64,000 bases of DNA from Myxococcus guangdongensis (GCF_024198255.1 NZ_JAJVKW010000008.1:310001-374000); one strand, 5' to 3'; counted from the stretch's first letter, positions 45,171-54,761 are shown. The notes: generated by a model from the sequence alone, not told the origin. A program made the numbers and translations.

Positions 45171-46782
45171 TGAGCGCCAGGGCCTTGCGCAGCTGCGGGG
45201 CCTCGTTGAGGAACTTCAGGTCCGGGTGCTTGTCCTCGGCGTGCTGGAGCGCCCAGTCGTCGCGGAAGAGGACCAGCGGCAGCCCGTCGCGGTCCTGCAC
45301 CGTCTGACGGTTGCCCTCCCAGTCGAAGGACTTGGGCTCGAAGTTGGGCCCCACCACCCAGCGCGCGTGGCTGAAGGGCAGCCGGTCCAGGGCAATCTTC
45401 GCCCCGTACTCGTGCTCCAGCCGGTACTGGAGGACCTCGAACTGGAGCGCGCCGACGACGCCCACAATCGGGTCCTTCATGCCCATGGCGAGCTGCTGGA
45501 AGATCTGCACCGTGCCCTCTTCCGACAGCTGCTCCAGGCCCTTCTCCATCTGCTTGCGGCGCAGCGGGTCCTTGGAGCGGACCACGGCGAAGTACTCGGG
45601 GCTGAAGCGCGGCACGCCCTCGAACTCCACGTCCATGCCCTCGGCGAGCGTGTCGCCGATGCGGTACTGCCCCGGGTCGAACAGGCCGATGACGTCCCCG
45701 GGCCACGCGTCTTCAATCGCGGTGCGCTCGGCGGCCATGAACTGGCTGGGCTTGGCCAGGCGCACTTCCTTGCCCAGGCGCGAGTGGAACGCGCTCATGC
45801 CCTTGACGTAGCGGCCGCTCACCACGCGCATGAAGGCGATGCGGTCGCGGTGCGCGGGGTCCATGTTCGCCTGAATCTTGAAGACGAAGCCCGCGAACTT
45901 GGGGTTGCTCGGCTCGCGCGGGCCGTTGGTCGTCTGGCGCGCGGTGGGCGCGGGGGCCAGGTCCAGGAACGCGTCGAGGAACGGGCGCACGCCGAAGTTC
46001 GTCATCGCGCTGCCGAAGAACATGGGCGTCAGCTGCCCCGCGTCGCTCTTCTCGCGGGTGAACTCGTCCCCGCCGATGTCGAGCAGCTCGATGTCCTCGT
46101 GCAGCTTCGCCAGCTCCGACTCGGTGAGCACCGACTTGATTTCATCCGAGTCGATGGAGACCGAGCGCTCGGCGACCTCCGACTCGCCGTGGGAGCCCTC
46201 GGCGGAGAAGACGTGGACGACGCGGGCCTGCCGGTCGTAGACGCCGCGGAACTCCGGCCCCATGCCGATGGGCCAGTTCATCGGGTACGAGCGGATGCCG
46301 AGCACCTGCTCCAGCTCGTTCATCAGCTCGAGCGGCTCGCGGCCATAGCGGTCCAGCTTGTTGACGAAGGTGAAGATGGGGATGCCGCGCATGCGGCAGA
46401 CCTTGAAGAGCTTCTTGGTCTGCGGCTCGACGCCCTTGGCGGCGTCGATGAGCATCACCGCCGAGTCCGCCGCGGCCAGCGTGCGGTAGGTGTCCTCGGA
46501 GAAGTCCTGGTGGCCCGGGGTGTCCAGCAGGTTGACGGCGTGGTCCCGGTAGGAGAACTGGAGGACGGACGAGGTGACGGAGATGCCGCGCTCCTTCTCC
46601 AGCTCCATCCAGTCGCTGGTGGCGTGGCGCCGCGCGCGCTTGGCCTTGACGCTGCCGGCCAGGTGGATGGCGCCACCGTAGAGCAGCAGCTTCTCGGTGA
46701 GCGTGGTCTTACCCGCGTCGGGGTGGGAGATGATCGCGAAGGTGCGCCGCCGGGCGACCTCCCTGTCGAGCTCGTTCGTCAT
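45157..46782 (-). CDS. prfC: Peptide chain release factor 3 (RF3)
   Basis: A 541-residue translational GTPase. HPDAGKTTLTEKLLLYGGAI is the G1 region, followed by GISVTSSVLQF (G2), DTPGHQDFSEDTYRTL (G3) and NKLDR (G4). The remainder matches RF3, which releases RF1/RF2 from the ribosome after peptide release and is distinguished from EF-G by its shorter C-terminus. It stands alone on the minus strand, divergent from a RidA-like gene. Its stop codon sits in the loop of a terminator hairpin. Confidence 0.97.
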   Translation of the reverse strand: MTNELDREVARRRTFAIISHPDAGKTTLTEKLLLYGGAIHLAGSVKAKRARRHATSDWMELEKERGISVTSSVLQFSYRDHAVNLLDTPGHQDFSEDTYRTLAAADSAVMLIDAAKGVEPQTKKLFKVCRMRGIPIFTFVNKLDRYGREPLELMNELEQVLGIRSYPMNWPIGMGPEFRGVYDRQARVVHVFSAEGSHGESEVAERSVSIDSDEIKSVLTESELAKLHEDIELLDIGGDEFTREKSDAGQLTPMFFGSAMTNFGVRPFLDAFLDLAPAPTARQTTNGPREPSNPKFAGFVFKIQANMDPAHRDRIAFMRVVSGRYVKGMSAFHSRLGKEVRLAKPSQFMAAERTAIEDAWPGDVIGLFDPGQYRIGDTLAEGMDVEFEGVPRFSPEYFAVVRSKDPLRRKQMEKGLEQLSEEGTVQIFQQLAMGMKDPIVGVVGALQFEVLQYRLEHEYGAKIALDRLPFSHARWVVGPNFEPKSFDWEGNRQTVQDRDGLPLVLFRDDWALQHAEDKHPDLKFLNEAPQLRKALALNTGS

Positions 46783-46898
46783 GACCCGAGGCCAACTACC
46801 ACGGGCCGTGTTTCCTTGCAGCCAGCAAGGAGCCCCTGGCGGTCCGCCCGACGCCCGTGGGAGGGTCCGCCCACACTTTCTCGCCCCTGGAGGCAGCC

Positions 46899-47306
46899 AT
46901 GCAGCGGACCCACCACTCGACAGGTACTCCCTGGGAGCCCCGCGTGGGCTACTCGCGCGCCGTGAGGGTCGGCCCCTTCGTCTCCGTCTCCGGCACCACC
47001 GCCACGGACGCCCAGGGCCAGCTGGTGGGCCCTGGGGACGCCTACCTCCAGGCCACGCAGACCCTGCGCAACATCCAGTCCGCGCTCCAGGCGCTGGGCG
47101 CCAGCCTGAAGGACGTGGTGCGCACGCGCATGTACGTCACGGACATCGCCCGCTGGGAGGAGGTGGGCCGCGCCCACGGGGAGTTCTTCGGCGACATCCG
47201 CCCCGCCACGTCGATGGTCGAGGTGAGCAAGCTCATCGACCCGGCGATGCTGGTGGAGATCGAGGCGGACGCCATCGTGGCGGACGCCCCGGCTCCGACG
47301 CGCTGA
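46899..47306 (+). CDS. RidA/YjgF/UK114-family protein
   Basis: A 135-residue protein of the RidA fold. GPFVSVSGTTATDAQGQLVG, LRNIQSALQALGASLKDVVR and TRMYVTDIARWEEVGRAH are family blocks; VEIEADAIV carries the usual glutamate near the C-terminus. The archetypal RidA arginine position is not clearly present, since TSMVEVSKLIDPAMLVEIEAD lacks it, so deaminase activity is uncertain. Start ATG 46899 is fixed by GGAGG. It is divergent from prfC. Confidence 0.9.
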   Translation: MQRTHHSTGTPWEPRVGYSRAVRVGPFVSVSGTTATDAQGQLVGPGDAYLQATQTLRNIQSALQALGASLKDVVRTRMYVTDIARWEEVGRAHGEFFGDIRPATSMVEVSKLIDPAMLVEIEADAIVADAPAPTR

Positions 47307-47387
47307 GGAGCGGGCGCTCCCCTGTCCGCCCGGTGTCCCAGGTCGGGGTGGCCGCCTGGGACGCGACGCTCCAAGTTGGATGAAGCC

Positions 47388-48293
47388 ATGGGCGTCGAAT
47401 GGAAGGACAACATCAGCCTCGCGGACGCGCTGGAGCGGGTGGCGGACCTGCTCGAGCAGCAGGACGCCATGCCCTTTCGCATCTCCGCCTACCGGAAGGC
47501 GGCGGCGACCGTCGGCAAGTGGCCAGACTCCGTGGCGGAGCTGCTCGCGTCGAAGGGCGAGGCGGGCCTGCGGGAGCTGCCCGGGGTGGGCAAGAGCATC
47601 GCGGCCTCCATCGCGGAGCTGGTGCGCACCGGGCAGCTGGGGCTGTTGCAGCGCCTGGAGGACGAGTCCTCTCCCGAGCAGCTGCTCGCCAGCGTGCCGG
47701 GCATCGGACCGGAGCTCGCGCGGCGCATCCATGAGGAGCTGGGGGTGCGCTCGCTCGAGGAGCTGGAGCAGGCGGCGCACGACGGACACCTGGAGGCCGT
47801 GGAGGGCTTCGGTCCGCGTCGTGGGCAGCAGGTGCGCGACCTGCTGGCGGCGCGGCTGGGACGCAACCGACGCGGGCTCGCGCGCAAGCAGGAGCAGCAG
47901 GAGGAAGGCGGTCCCCAGCCGGACGTCGGGCTGCTGCTCCAGGTGGACGAGGAGTACCGGCGCCGCGCGGAGGCCGGGGAGCTGCGCACCATCGCGCCCC
48001 GGCGGTTCAATCCCTCGGGCGAGGCGTGGCTGCCCGTGCTGCGCCGCAAGCTGGGGGGGTGGAGCGTGCGCGCGCTGTTCTCCAACACGGCGCTCGCGCA
48101 CCAGCAGAACGCGACGCGCGAGTGGGTGGTGCTCTACTTCGACAAGGACGGCGACGAAGGCCAGTGCACCGTCGTCACCGCGCACGGCGGGCCACTGGAT
48201 GGACGGCGCGTCGTGCGAGGGCGCGAGGTGGAGTGTCTGGCCTACTACGGCGTCGAGTCCGAGGAGACGGAGGCGCCACCTCCCGGCGCGTGA
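47388..48293 (+). CDS. Helix-hairpin-helix DNA-binding protein (PolX N-terminus-like)
   Basis: A 301-residue protein. The first 165 residues resemble the 8-kDa and HhH parts of DNA polymerase X: NISLADALERVADLLEQQDA, FRISAYRKAAATVGK, LRELPGVGKSIAASIAEL and LLASVPGIGPELARRIHEEL. No nucleotidyltransferase or PHP nuclease domain follows. Instead a C-terminal beta-rich domain of about 110 residues (RRFNPSGEAWLPVL, REWVVLYFDKDGDEGQCTVV) is attached. A structural or regulatory DNA-binding role is likely. The ATG at 47388 is chosen over an in-frame TTG four codons upstream. It ends before a long hairpin. Confidence 0.87.
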   Translation: MGVEWKDNISLADALERVADLLEQQDAMPFRISAYRKAAATVGKWPDSVAELLASKGEAGLRELPGVGKSIAASIAELVRTGQLGLLQRLEDESSPEQLLASVPGIGPELARRIHEELGVRSLEELEQAAHDGHLEAVEGFGPRRGQQVRDLLAARLGRNRRGLARKQEQQEEGGPQPDVGLLLQVDEEYRRRAEAGELRTIAPRRFNPSGEAWLPVLRRKLGGWSVRALFSNTALAHQQNATREWVVLYFDKDGDEGQCTVVTAHGGPLDGRRVVRGREVECLAYYGVESEETEAPPPGA

Positions 48294-48307
48294 ATCCGCG
48301 CTCCACG

Positions 48308-48347
48308 TCACGTCCCGCCCACGGCGACGACTCCGGGCGGGACGTGA
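48308..48347. terminator. Strong bidirectional hairpin terminator
   Basis: A perfect 13-bp stem (48308-48320 with 48335-48347) and a 14-nt loop between the convergent HhH protein (stop 48293) and the kelch lipoprotein (stop 48357). Confidence 0.82.
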
Positions 48348-48356
48348 GGCCGTGTC

Positions 48357-50546
48357 TCACGGCGCCGGCGTATAGAGCTCCACGGTGGAGACCGCGCCGC
48401 TCGAGCCCAGACCTCCGGTGACGAGCAACCGGTCCGAGCCCGCCAGGCGCGTCACCGCCGCGCTCGACAGCGGATTGGACAGCGCGCCCGCGGACGTCCA
48501 CTGGCCCGTGGCCGGGTCATAGACCTCCGAGGTGGGCAACAACCCGGTGGCCGCGCCCGCGTCCCCGCCCATCACCAGCACGCGGCCCGAGGGCAGCACC
48601 GACGCCATCGCCCCGTAGCGGCTGCTCGACATGGGCGCCACCGGCATCCACAGGCCCAACGCCGGCTCGTAGATTTCAGCCGAGGCCAACGCGCCACCCT
48701 GCCCCCAGCCGCCCGCCACCAGCACGCGGCCTCCCGGCAGCGCGACCGCGATGTGTCCGTAGCGCGTGGCCGACATGGAGCCCGCGAGAGACCACAGCCC
48801 GGTGTTCATGTCGTAGAGCTCCGCGGTGGCCGTGTCCCCCGTGGGCGTGGTGCCACCCGCCACCAGCACGTGTCCCGACAGCAACATCGTGGCCGTGTGG
48901 TTGACGCGCTTCACGCTCATCGAGCCCGTGGCGCGCCAGGTGCCCGACGGCGGGTCATACAACTCGGACGTCGCCAGGATGCTGCTGAAGCTCGACGACG
49001 CCCGCCCTCCCGTCACCAGCACCTGCCCGGACTGGAGCAGCGTCGCGGTGTGTCGCGAGCGGGCCCCCGCGAGCGCGCCCGTCGTGCTCCACAGGCCGGT
49101 GTCCGCGTTGTACACCTCGGCGGAGGACAGGTACGACGACCCGGAGGCCTGACCTCCCGCCACCAGCACCCTGCCCGAGGGCAGCACCGTCCCGGTGTGC
49201 AGGAAGCGCGGTGCGACCAGGCTGCCCGTCGCCGTCCATGTGGCCTGGTTCTCGTCGTACAGCTCCGCGCCGCCCAGTGCCGCTCCGCCCTGCGTGCCGC
49301 CCGCCACCAGCACCTTGCCGGACACCAGCAGCGACGCCGTGTGGTGATACCGCGCCGTCGCCATGTTCGTGGTGAGGCGCCAGGGCGGCGAGGGCACCGA
49401 ATACCGCTCGGCCGTGGCGGAGCGCTGCACGCTGTCAGGGCTTCCACCCGTGACGAGCACATCCCCATGGACCAGCAACGTCGCCGTGTGCCCCAACCGG
49501 CTCGTGCTCATCGACGCCACCTGCGTCCAGCGCCCCTGCGTCGGGTCGTACAACAGCGCCGTCTGCAGATAGGGCTCGTTGCCGTCCGAGCCTCCGGTGA
49601 CGAGCACCTCACCCGAGTGCAGCAGCGTGGCCGTGTGCTGCGCGCGCTCCCCCGGCAAGGCTTGCGCGACGGGGCTCCAGCTCCCCATGCCCGGGTCGAA
49701 CACCTCCACGCCGCGCGTCGCGGTGAACTCATCCACGAAGCCGCCCACCACCAGCACCTTGCCGGACAGCAGCAGCGTCGCGGTGTGGCCCGCGCGCGCC
49801 ACGAGCAGGTTCGCCGCGACGGTCCACGTCCCGGTGGACGGCTCGTACAGCTCCGCGTCCCCCAGGAACGCGCCCCGAGGCCCCTGGCGCCCACCGACCA
49901 CCAGCACCCGCCCGTTGGGCAGCAGCGTCGCCGTGTGGCCCACGCGCGGCCTGCGCAGCGAGCCCGTCACGGACCACGTGCCCGTGGCCGAGTCATAGAG
50001 CTGCGCGCTCGCGAGCCCCGCCCCCGCGCCGTTCTCCCCGCCCACCACCAGCACCTTGCCGTTGCCGAGCAACGTCGCCGTGTGGCCCGAGCGCAGCGAG
50101 TCCAGGCTACCCGTCGGCGCCCAGGAGCCCAGGGACGGCTCATACAGCTCCGCGGTGCCCGTGGCCGAGGCCCCCGAGTCGCCCCCCGCCACCAGCACCT
50201 TGCCGTTGCCCAGGAGCGTCGCCGTGTGTCGCCGCCGCGCCGCGGTCAGCGTGCCGCCCGTGAGCCAGCGCGCGCCCCGCACGTCATACAGCTCCGCGCT
50301 CGTGGAGGACTGCCCGCCCACCACCAGCACCTGACCGGAGCGCAACACCGTCGCCGTGTGGTCCACCCGCTGCAACGTCATGCTCGCCGTCAGAGACCAG
50401 CCCAGCTCCGGCACCGGCGCGGCGGACAGCCCCGCACCCGACACCGCTGCTTCCGACGACTCTGCAAATTCTTCGTGTGAGCATCCCGTGAGGACAAGCG
50501 CCGTCACCAGCGCGGCCAGGCGGCCGAGCCTGATACATCGTTTCAT
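48357..50546 (-). CDS. Kelch-repeat lipoprotein, 14 repeats
   Basis: A 729-residue lipoprotein (lipobox LVLTGC, Cys22) that is nearly all kelch-type beta-propeller repeats. Each repeat of about 49 residues has the form R-x-x-H-T-A-T-L-L-x-x-G-x-V-L-V-x-G-G, then a variable loop, AELYDPATGTW and a small-residue start of the next. I count 14 repeats, enough for two seven-bladed propellers. The last two repeats have degenerate HTATLL positions. Such proteins bind partners at the cell surface; the role here is unknown. It lies downstream of an ABC exporter on the same strand but with hairpins between. Confidence 0.9.
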   Translation of the reverse strand: MKRCIRLGRLAALVTALVLTGCSHEEFAESSEAAVSGAGLSAAPVPELGWSLTASMTLQRVDHTATVLRSGQVLVVGGQSSTSAELYDVRGARWLTGGTLTAARRRHTATLLGNGKVLVAGGDSGASATGTAELYEPSLGSWAPTGSLDSLRSGHTATLLGNGKVLVVGGENGAGAGLASAQLYDSATGTWSVTGSLRRPRVGHTATLLPNGRVLVVGGRQGPRGAFLGDAELYEPSTGTWTVAANLLVARAGHTATLLLSGKVLVVGGFVDEFTATRGVEVFDPGMGSWSPVAQALPGERAQHTATLLHSGEVLVTGGSDGNEPYLQTALLYDPTQGRWTQVASMSTSRLGHTATLLVHGDVLVTGGSPDSVQRSATAERYSVPSPPWRLTTNMATARYHHTASLLVSGKVLVAGGTQGGAALGGAELYDENQATWTATGSLVAPRFLHTGTVLPSGRVLVAGGQASGSSYLSSAEVYNADTGLWSTTGALAGARSRHTATLLQSGQVLVTGGRASSSFSSILATSELYDPPSGTWRATGSMSVKRVNHTATMLLSGHVLVAGGTTPTGDTATAELYDMNTGLWSLAGSMSATRYGHIAVALPGGRVLVAGGWGQGGALASAEIYEPALGLWMPVAPMSSSRYGAMASVLPSGRVLVMGGDAGAATGLLPTSEVYDPATGQWTSAGALSNPLSSAAVTRLAGSDRLLVTGGLGSSGAVSTVELYTPAP

Positions 50547-50669
50547 GGAGGGAGGTCCTTTCCCGTGGGGGGTGTGGAGCCCGATGGCCCGCACAGGGCG
50601 GCGCTTAACCCAATCCCAGGGAGCGAGGCCAATTCGGCCCCTGAAAAAACACGTCCCACGCTTGCGACA

Positions 50670-50722
50670 GGTGGGGTTGATACACCCCACCGCCGAGTCG
50701 ACAGGCGCTCGTCCGCCTGTCG
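50670..50722 (-). terminator. Two tandem hairpins after the ABC-transporter operon
   Basis: On the minus strand the first hairpin is the 9-bp stem CGACAGGCG/CGCCTGTCG (50699-50707 with 50714-50722, 6-nt loop), which starts 22 bases after the permease stop. The second is the 8-bp stem GGTGGGGT/ACCCCACC (50670-50677 with 50684-50691, 6-nt loop). A TTTTTT run follows further downstream (50644-50649). They separate the exporter from the kelch gene. Confidence 0.75.
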
Positions 50723-50744
50723 GAAACATGCGAGGTGAAAGGGA

Positions 50745-51548
50745 TTAGCTGCTGGCCGAGGTGTAGTGGCCGATGGAGCGAATCCAGACGCGCCGCGCCA
50801 CCCACGCGAAGAGCGCCGAGCCCACCACCGCGCCGGCGAGGGACACCGTCGGCAGCCGCCCCAGCATGGCTTCGGCGGGGAAGGTGGTCATCAAGGCGAG
50901 GGGAATCACGTACGTGAAGACGAGCGTCAACGCGCCGCGTGCGACACCCTTGAACACGGACGAAGGCCAACGCGCGAAGTCGAAGATGGACGAGAAGAGG
51001 AAGGTGAGGTTGTCCACCCGGACGACGAAGAAGGCGGCGCTCACCGTCAATATCCACAGCGAGTACAACAGCAGCGTGCTGGTGCCGAGCAGCAGCACGG
51101 ACGCGAGCACGCCCAGGGGTGACGGCCCGCGCCCCAGCAGCATGAACGCGTAGACGAACAGGCCCAGGCCGGTGAGCACGTTGAAGGCGCGCCACGGCAA
51201 AAAGCGCTGCGTCGACACCAGGAACTGCGCGTCCGCGGGCTTGAGCAACACGAAGTCCAATGTGCCCTTGCGGATGTGCTCCACCACGCCCGTGAGGCTG
51301 GGGTTGATGGCCCCCTCGAGCACGCCTTGCAGCAGGGTGAACCAGCCCACCACGAGCAGCGACTCGCCGAAGGTCCACCCCTCCACCGCCGGCCGCCGCC
51401 CGTAGACGACGAACAGCGGCGCCAGCGCGGTGAAGACCCAGCACAGGGACGTGAAGCCCTCGGTGAGGAAGTCGGCCCGGTACTGGAGCGCCTGGAGCCC
51501 GGAGGCCTTGAGCTGCACGCCGAGCAGTCGCAGATAACGCCGCACCAT
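50745..51548 (-). CDS. ABC-2-type membrane protein (ABC2_membrane_6-like), permease 2
   Basis: A 267-residue integral membrane protein with about six hydrophobic helices. The N-terminal segment QLKASGLQALQYRADFLTEG and the helix-loop GTLDFVLLKPADAQFLVS are typical of COG3694/DUF990-like permeases that pair with a second ABC-2 subunit and one ATPase. It is the third gene of the exporter operon, 4 bp after permease 1, and is followed by tandem hairpins. The transported substrate cannot be predicted. Confidence 0.88.
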   Translation of the reverse strand: MVRRYLRLLGVQLKASGLQALQYRADFLTEGFTSLCWVFTALAPLFVVYGRRPAVEGWTFGESLLVVGWFTLLQGVLEGAINPSLTGVVEHIRKGTLDFVLLKPADAQFLVSTQRFLPWRAFNVLTGLGLFVYAFMLLGRGPSPLGVLASVLLLGTSTLLLYSLWILTVSAAFFVVRVDNLTFLFSSIFDFARWPSSVFKGVARGALTLVFTYVIPLALMTTFPAEAMLGRLPTVSLAGAVVGSALFAWVARRVWIRSIGHYTSASS

Positions 51549-51552
51549 TCCC

Positions 51553-52359
51553 CTACCCTCCGAACGCCGCGAAGCGCTTCACGCCCTGCTTCCAGAGCGT
51601 CACCGCCAGCACGCCCATCCCCAGCACCCACGCCCACTGCCGCGCGAGCAGCCCCAGCGCCGTGGGCAGGTCATGCGCGCTCGTCATCAGCTCCACCGGC
51701 AGGCCCATCTGGTAGCGGAACGGCAGCCAGTCGATGACGGCGCGCAGCCCCGCGGGCAACAGCTCCACCGGGTACATGTAGCCGGAGCAGACGAAGAAGA
51801 GGACCATCCAGACCTCCATCATCTTCTGGCTGCTGTCCATGAAGAGGCTCAGCGCGCCGATGGCCACGTTGGCCAGGAACGTAATCGCCCAGCCGCCCAG
51901 CACCGCGAGGAGGAACAGCGCCCAGCCCCACGCGTGCTGGGGCACCGCCTTGTCCGCGCCCACCAGCGCCACGCTCACCAGCACCACCGGCACCGCCACC
52001 ACGACGCGCATGGGGAAGCCCGCGACGTTCTCCGACGCGTAGGCCCACAGGGGCGAGACGGGACGCAACAGCCGCATGGCCAGCGTGCCCTGCTTCACCT
52101 CCCAGTTGATGAGCCACGCGGCCCAGGCGCTGGTGAGCTGGCGCACCGCGAAGGTCGCCAGGAAGTAGCTGACGAAGTCGACCTGGCCGTAGTTGCCCAC
52201 CGGCGCGTCCTTGGACACCGCCATCCACAGCACCATGTTGACCAGCGGCATGGTGGTGGACAGCACCCAGACGAACATCTCCGCGCGGTAGGCAATCGAC
52301 TCGGCGAAGCCCACGCGCAGCATGGTGGGCAGGGCGCGCAGCACGCCTCGGGCGCTCAC
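51553..52359 (-). CDS. ABC-2-type membrane protein (ABC2_membrane_6-like), permease 1
   Basis: A 268-residue membrane protein with about six helices and the family segments FAESIAYRAEMFVWVLSTTM, WEVKQGTLAMRLLRPVSPL and SGYMYPVELLPAGLRAVIDW. It is the COG4587-type partner of the next permease. The start codon GTG overlaps the ATPase stop by 4 bp (52356-52359), so the operon is translationally coupled. The two permeases and the ATPase would form a heteromeric exporter. Confidence 0.88.
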   Translation of the reverse strand: MSARGVLRALPTMLRVGFAESIAYRAEMFVWVLSTTMPLVNMVLWMAVSKDAPVGNYGQVDFVSYFLATFAVRQLTSAWAAWLINWEVKQGTLAMRLLRPVSPLWAYASENVAGFPMRVVVAVPVVLVSVALVGADKAVPQHAWGWALFLLAVLGGWAITFLANVAIGALSLFMDSSQKMMEVWMVLFFVCSGYMYPVELLPAGLRAVIDWLPFRYQMGLPVELMTSAHDLPTALGLLARQWAWVLGMGVLAVTLWKQGVKRFAAFGG

Positions 52360-53363
52360 GCCGGCACCACCTGGGCCGTCGCCTCGCGGCGCGCCTTGTT
52401 CTCCGCGAACAGCTCGCTCATGACCTCCTCGAGCGGCGCGTTCTCCACCGTGAGGTCCGTCACCGGCAGCCCCGACAGGGCGCGGGAGATGGTGGCGTTG
52501 ACGGCGTCCTGGCGCACCTGGAGCACCGCCATCCCCGCCTCGTGCGTCACCAGCTTGCCCAAAGGCTCCAGCCTTCCCGCTTCCACCTGCTCGGACAGGC
52601 GCAGCACCACGCGCTTCTCCGGGCGCACGCGCTGCACCAGCGCCTCCAGGCTGCCGTCATAGGAGAGCAGCCCCTTGTCGATGACGATGACGCGCGGGCA
52701 CAGGGCGGCCACGTCGTCCATGTAGTGGCTGGTGAGGATGAGCGTGGCGCCGTACTTCTCGTTGTAGTCCTTGATGAAGGTCCGCATGGTGGCCTGCATG
52801 GACACGTCCAGGCCGATGGTGGGCTCGTCCAGGAACAGCACGCGGGGGCGGTGGATGAGGGCCGCGGCCAGCTCGCACTTCATGCGCTCGCCCAGGGACA
52901 GCTGCCGGGTGGGCTTGCCGATGAGGTCGCCAATCTCCAAGAGGCCCACCAGCTCGTCCAACGTCTGCTTGTATTGGAGCGTGGGCACGTCGTAGATGGC
53001 GCGGTTGAGCTCGAAGGTCTCCGCCGGTGGTAGGTCCCAGAGGAGCTGCTGCTTCTGCCCCATGACGAGCATGATTTTCTTGAGGAACGCCTCCTCGCGC
53101 AGGCGCGGCACGTGGCCGTCCACCCGGACCTCGCCCTCGGACGGGTGCAACAGGCCCGAGAGGACCTTGAGCGTCGTCGTCTTGCCGGCGCCGTTGGGGC
53201 CCAGGAAGCCCACGCGCTCTCCGGGGCGGATGTCGAAGGAGATGCCGTCCACGGCCTTCACGGAGGTGTAGGTGCGGTGGAAGAGCGAGCGGAGGGCCGC
53301 CTTGAGGCCAGGCGGGCGCTTGTGGACTTTGTAGTGCTTGCGCAGCCCTTGGACGGAGATCAT
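52356..53363 (-). CDS. ABC transporter ATP-binding protein
   Basis: A 335-residue ATPase of the COG4586 type. Walker A is GPNGAGKTTT, the Q-loop follows in GQKQQLLW, the signature is LSLGERMKCELAAAL, Walker B is VLFLDEPTIGLD, and the switch His is in LTSHYMDDV. The C-terminal about 100 residues are an extra domain (VVLRLSEQVEAGRLEPLGKL) common in drug or polysaccharide exporters. The start is placed at ATG 53363 (MISVQGLRKHY), although the frame stays open upstream, because relatives begin here. First gene of the exporter operon, divergent from the Rsm22-like gene. Confidence 0.93.
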   Translation of the reverse strand: MISVQGLRKHYKVHKRPPGLKAALRSLFHRTYTSVKAVDGISFDIRPGERVGFLGPNGAGKTTTLKVLSGLLHPSEGEVRVDGHVPRLREEAFLKKIMLVMGQKQQLLWDLPPAETFELNRAIYDVPTLQYKQTLDELVGLLEIGDLIGKPTRQLSLGERMKCELAAALIHRPRVLFLDEPTIGLDVSMQATMRTFIKDYNEKYGATLILTSHYMDDVAALCPRVIVIDKGLLSYDGSLEALVQRVRPEKRVVLRLSEQVEAGRLEPLGKLVTHEAGMAVLQVRQDAVNATISRALSGLPVTDLTVENAPLEEVMSELFAENKARREATAQVVPA

Positions 53364-53487
53364 GTGCGACAAGGGTTTAACGCGGACGCCCCCGGGTGGC
53401 GACCGTGGAGTTGAGCAAGTGGCGCGGTGACAACGGGTTGACACGGGCCGCTTCCGGGAGCGGCCCCTCGGTCGAAGGCTTGGCGGG

Positions 53488-54702
53488 ATGAGCAACGCAT
53501 ACAGCAAGGACCTGGAGCGGTGGATGCCGCGGCTCATCGCCGTGTGGCGCCAGTCGCGCGGCCGGGGTGACGGGCCGGAGACGAAGCTGACGCCGCAGGA
53601 GGTCAAGGAGGTGGGCGCGGGCGTGCGTCAGCTCTCCATGGGCCTGACGCGGGAGCGCCAGCTCGCGGGCGCGCGCTACATGGACGACCCGAAGCTCCTG
53701 GGCGCCTATCTCCTGTTCTACTGGCCGGTGTCCTACGCGCAGGCCCGGCAGGTGCTGGGAGAGCTGCCGAACCGGCCCCGACAGGTGCTCGATTTGGGCA
53801 GCGGCCCGGGGCCCGTGGCCTTCGCGGCGATGGACTCCGGGGCCAAGGAGGTGACGGCGGCAGACCGCAGCAAGCCGGCGCTGAACCTGGCGCGCGCGCT
53901 GGCGACGGAGGCCGGCGAGGCGCTGGCCACCCGCGAGTGGGACCCGACGAAGAAGGCCGCGGCGCTGCCGGAGGGCCAGTTCGACCTCATCACCATGGGG
54001 CACGTCATCAACGAGCTGTACGGCACGGGCGAGGCGGCGACGAACCCGCGCGCGGCGCTGCTCGAGGCGGTGCTGGCGAAGGTGAAGAAGGGCGGCAGCC
54101 TGCTGGTGATGGAGCCGGCGCTGCGCGAGACGAGCCGGGGCCTGTTGCACGTGCGCGACGCACTGGTGTCGCGGGGCTACGCGGTGCGCGCGCCGTGCAT
54201 GTACCGCGGGGCCTGTCCGGCGCTGGTGAAGGAGACCGACTGGTGCCACGCGGAGCGGCCGTGGCCGATGCCTCGCGTGGTGGAGGAGCTGGCGCGCGCG
54301 GCGAGCCTGCACAAGGAAGCGCTGAAGATGAGCTACCTGATGCTGGCGCCCAAGGGCGAGGAGTGGCCGGAGACGCCGCCAGGAAGGCTGTTCCGCATCG
54401 TCTCCGAGCCGCTGGAGGGCAAGGGGCGCCACCGCTACATCGGCTGCGGGCCCGAGGGCCGCGTGGGTCTGGCGATGCAGGAGCGCCACCGCAACGAGAA
54501 GAACGAGCGCTTCCTCATGTTGCACCGGGGTGACGTCATCGCGGTGACGCAGACGGAGCCCAAGGGTGATGGACTCGCGCTCGGCGAGACGTCGGAGGTG
54601 CGGATGGTGGCGCCGGCGGGCAAGGGCGTGCCTCCCCCGCCTCCGAAGGAGGACGCGCCCGTCGGCCCGGGAACCAGCCCGAGCCCCGGCGCGCCCTCCT
54701 GA
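53488..54702 (+). CDS. Rsm22-like SAM-dependent methyltransferase
   Basis: A 404-residue protein of the Rsm22/mitoribosome-associated methyltransferase family. The SAM motif is VLDLGSGPGPVAFAA, with LITMGHVINELY and SLLVMEPALRETS following. The Cys-containing blocks APCMYRGACPAL and DWCHAERPWP match the putative Fe-S ligands of Rsm22-like proteins. A Pro-rich tail of about 40 residues ends it. The target is probably the ribosome or another RNA-protein complex; this is inferred from the family. It is divergent from the exporter operon and ends before a strong hairpin. Confidence 0.88.
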   Translation: MSNAYSKDLERWMPRLIAVWRQSRGRGDGPETKLTPQEVKEVGAGVRQLSMGLTRERQLAGARYMDDPKLLGAYLLFYWPVSYAQARQVLGELPNRPRQVLDLGSGPGPVAFAAMDSGAKEVTAADRSKPALNLARALATEAGEALATREWDPTKKAAALPEGQFDLITMGHVINELYGTGEAATNPRAALLEAVLAKVKKGGSLLVMEPALRETSRGLLHVRDALVSRGYAVRAPCMYRGACPALVKETDWCHAERPWPMPRVVEELARAASLHKEALKMSYLMLAPKGEEWPETPPGRLFRIVSEPLEGKGRHRYIGCGPEGRVGLAMQERHRNEKNERFLMLHRGDVIAVTQTEPKGDGLALGETSEVRMVAPAGKGVPPPPPKEDAPVGPGTSPSPGAPS

Positions 54703-54761
54703 GACGTCCACGTGCCCCTCGGGGACCGACACGCCCCGCGAGCCCATCGACGTCGGTTTGC

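Noticed and set aside
48357..50546. CRISPR-like or tandem DNA repeat array
   Set aside because: The periodic pattern is the coding repeat of the kelch propeller; DNA repeats are imperfect and in frame.
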